From positions 1,859,545 through 1,908,763 of the forward strand of contig CM007320.1 of NCBI GenBank assembly GCA_000333855.2: DNA of 49,219 bases, read 5' to 3'. The notes under the pieces were generated by a model, which was given only the letters and a program-made list of their open reading frames with translations, was not told the DNA's origin and did no database searches. Source of the DNA: Endotrypanum monterogeii (lineage: Eukaryota; Euglenozoa; Kinetoplastea; Trypanosomatida; Trypanosomatidae). This document shows, piece after piece, positions 48,775 through 49,219 of the stretch (position 1 is its first letter; each line of letters starts with the position of its first letter). Both the position numbers and the translations under genes were made by a program.

Positions 48775-49219
48775 GGTGGTTCCGCAGTAGCCAGAGAGCT
48801 CGCATGGTAGGCGCTTCCATGACGAAGGAGTTTTTTTTTCACTTTCCCTATTTATTTTGCTCGACTTACGCACTGTTGCCTTTGCCCGTTGCTATCGGCG
48901 CCTCCTTATTCCTTACTCTTCCCCTCAACCGTCGCTTTAATGCTCCATGCCTCCTCTCGTGCCTTGTGCGTTGCAGATGTGTTGACCCCCCCTTTTTTTT
49001 TCCACCATCGCCGGTGCGGTCCTGTTACGAAAGTGCGCGTCGGCGCTATTGACGCACATTTATAGAAGCTGCGCTATGATCTCGGCGGTCCTCCCTGTCT
49101 TCGCTTTTTAGCTGTGCTCCTCGAGGTCGTCTCTCTGTCGTATTATTTTGTCGTGAATTTTTTTCTATTTAAAAAGCCCATACTCGCTTTGAGATCATAT
49201 GTTCATCTATCCCGATCTC
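48775..49219. other. 3' flank of PFR2
   Basis: T-rich, with T-runs (48831-48838, 48992-49001); no gene is seen before the window ends. Confidence 0.6.

Noticed and set aside
1..49219. CRISPR array or bacterial operon signals
   Set aside because: The repeats are dinucleotide and homopolymer tracts without regular spacers, and the gene content is clearly eukaryotic.

Overview
The window comes from a trypanosomatid flagellate (Kinetoplastea). Every protein gene is an uninterrupted reading frame on the + strand. The genes are separated by 0.5-3.5 kb spacers rich in polypyrimidine, homopolymer and TA/GT repeats, which fits one polycistronic unit processed by trans-splicing. The paraflagellar rod protein PFR2 at the right end is diagnostic of the group. 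I cannot fix the genus. All starts were moved to the first credible ATG.

Left part (1-26.4 kb), moderately GC-rich: a mitochondrial single-TM protein (1462), a PP2A B'' subunit of the PPP2R3C/TONNEAU2 type (2999), two unrecognised proteins (5451, 7339), a Pcf11-like CID plus zinc-finger protein (9757), a mitochondrial J-protein (11771), a 1005-residue mitochondrial helical protein (14676), a ZNF706-like small zinc finger (18875), a myristoylatable lipase-like protein (21631), a DNAAF6/PIH1D3-like dynein assembly factor (23827) and a coiled-coil protein (25387).

Middle (26.4-32.7 kb): a tRNA-Ser(CGA)/tRNA-Leu(CAA) pair is followed by a strikingly AT-rich block. The block carries a dihydrolipoamide-dehydrogenase-like protein that has lost every catalytic residue, and SAM50. 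Between these two genes lie an AT-rich inverted repeat, a 29-N assembly gap, and a 51-bp exact copy of the 3' part of SAM50 next to the gap.

Right part (32.7-49.2 kb): a folliculin homologue with the conserved arginine; a 3.5-kb gene-free stretch that holds what looks like a decayed minus-strand gene; ribosomal protein uS8; a six-BRCT protein; DPH1; and PFR2.

The genes do not form one pathway, as is normal for a trypanosomatid unit. Themes that recur are mitochondrial proteins (1462, 11771, 14676, SAM50, perhaps the E3-like protein) and flagellar proteins (DNAAF6-like, PFR2, perhaps the coiled-coil protein). The most unusual items are the catalytically dead E3-like protein, the folliculin homologue, the Pcf11-like protein, and the minus-strand relic.
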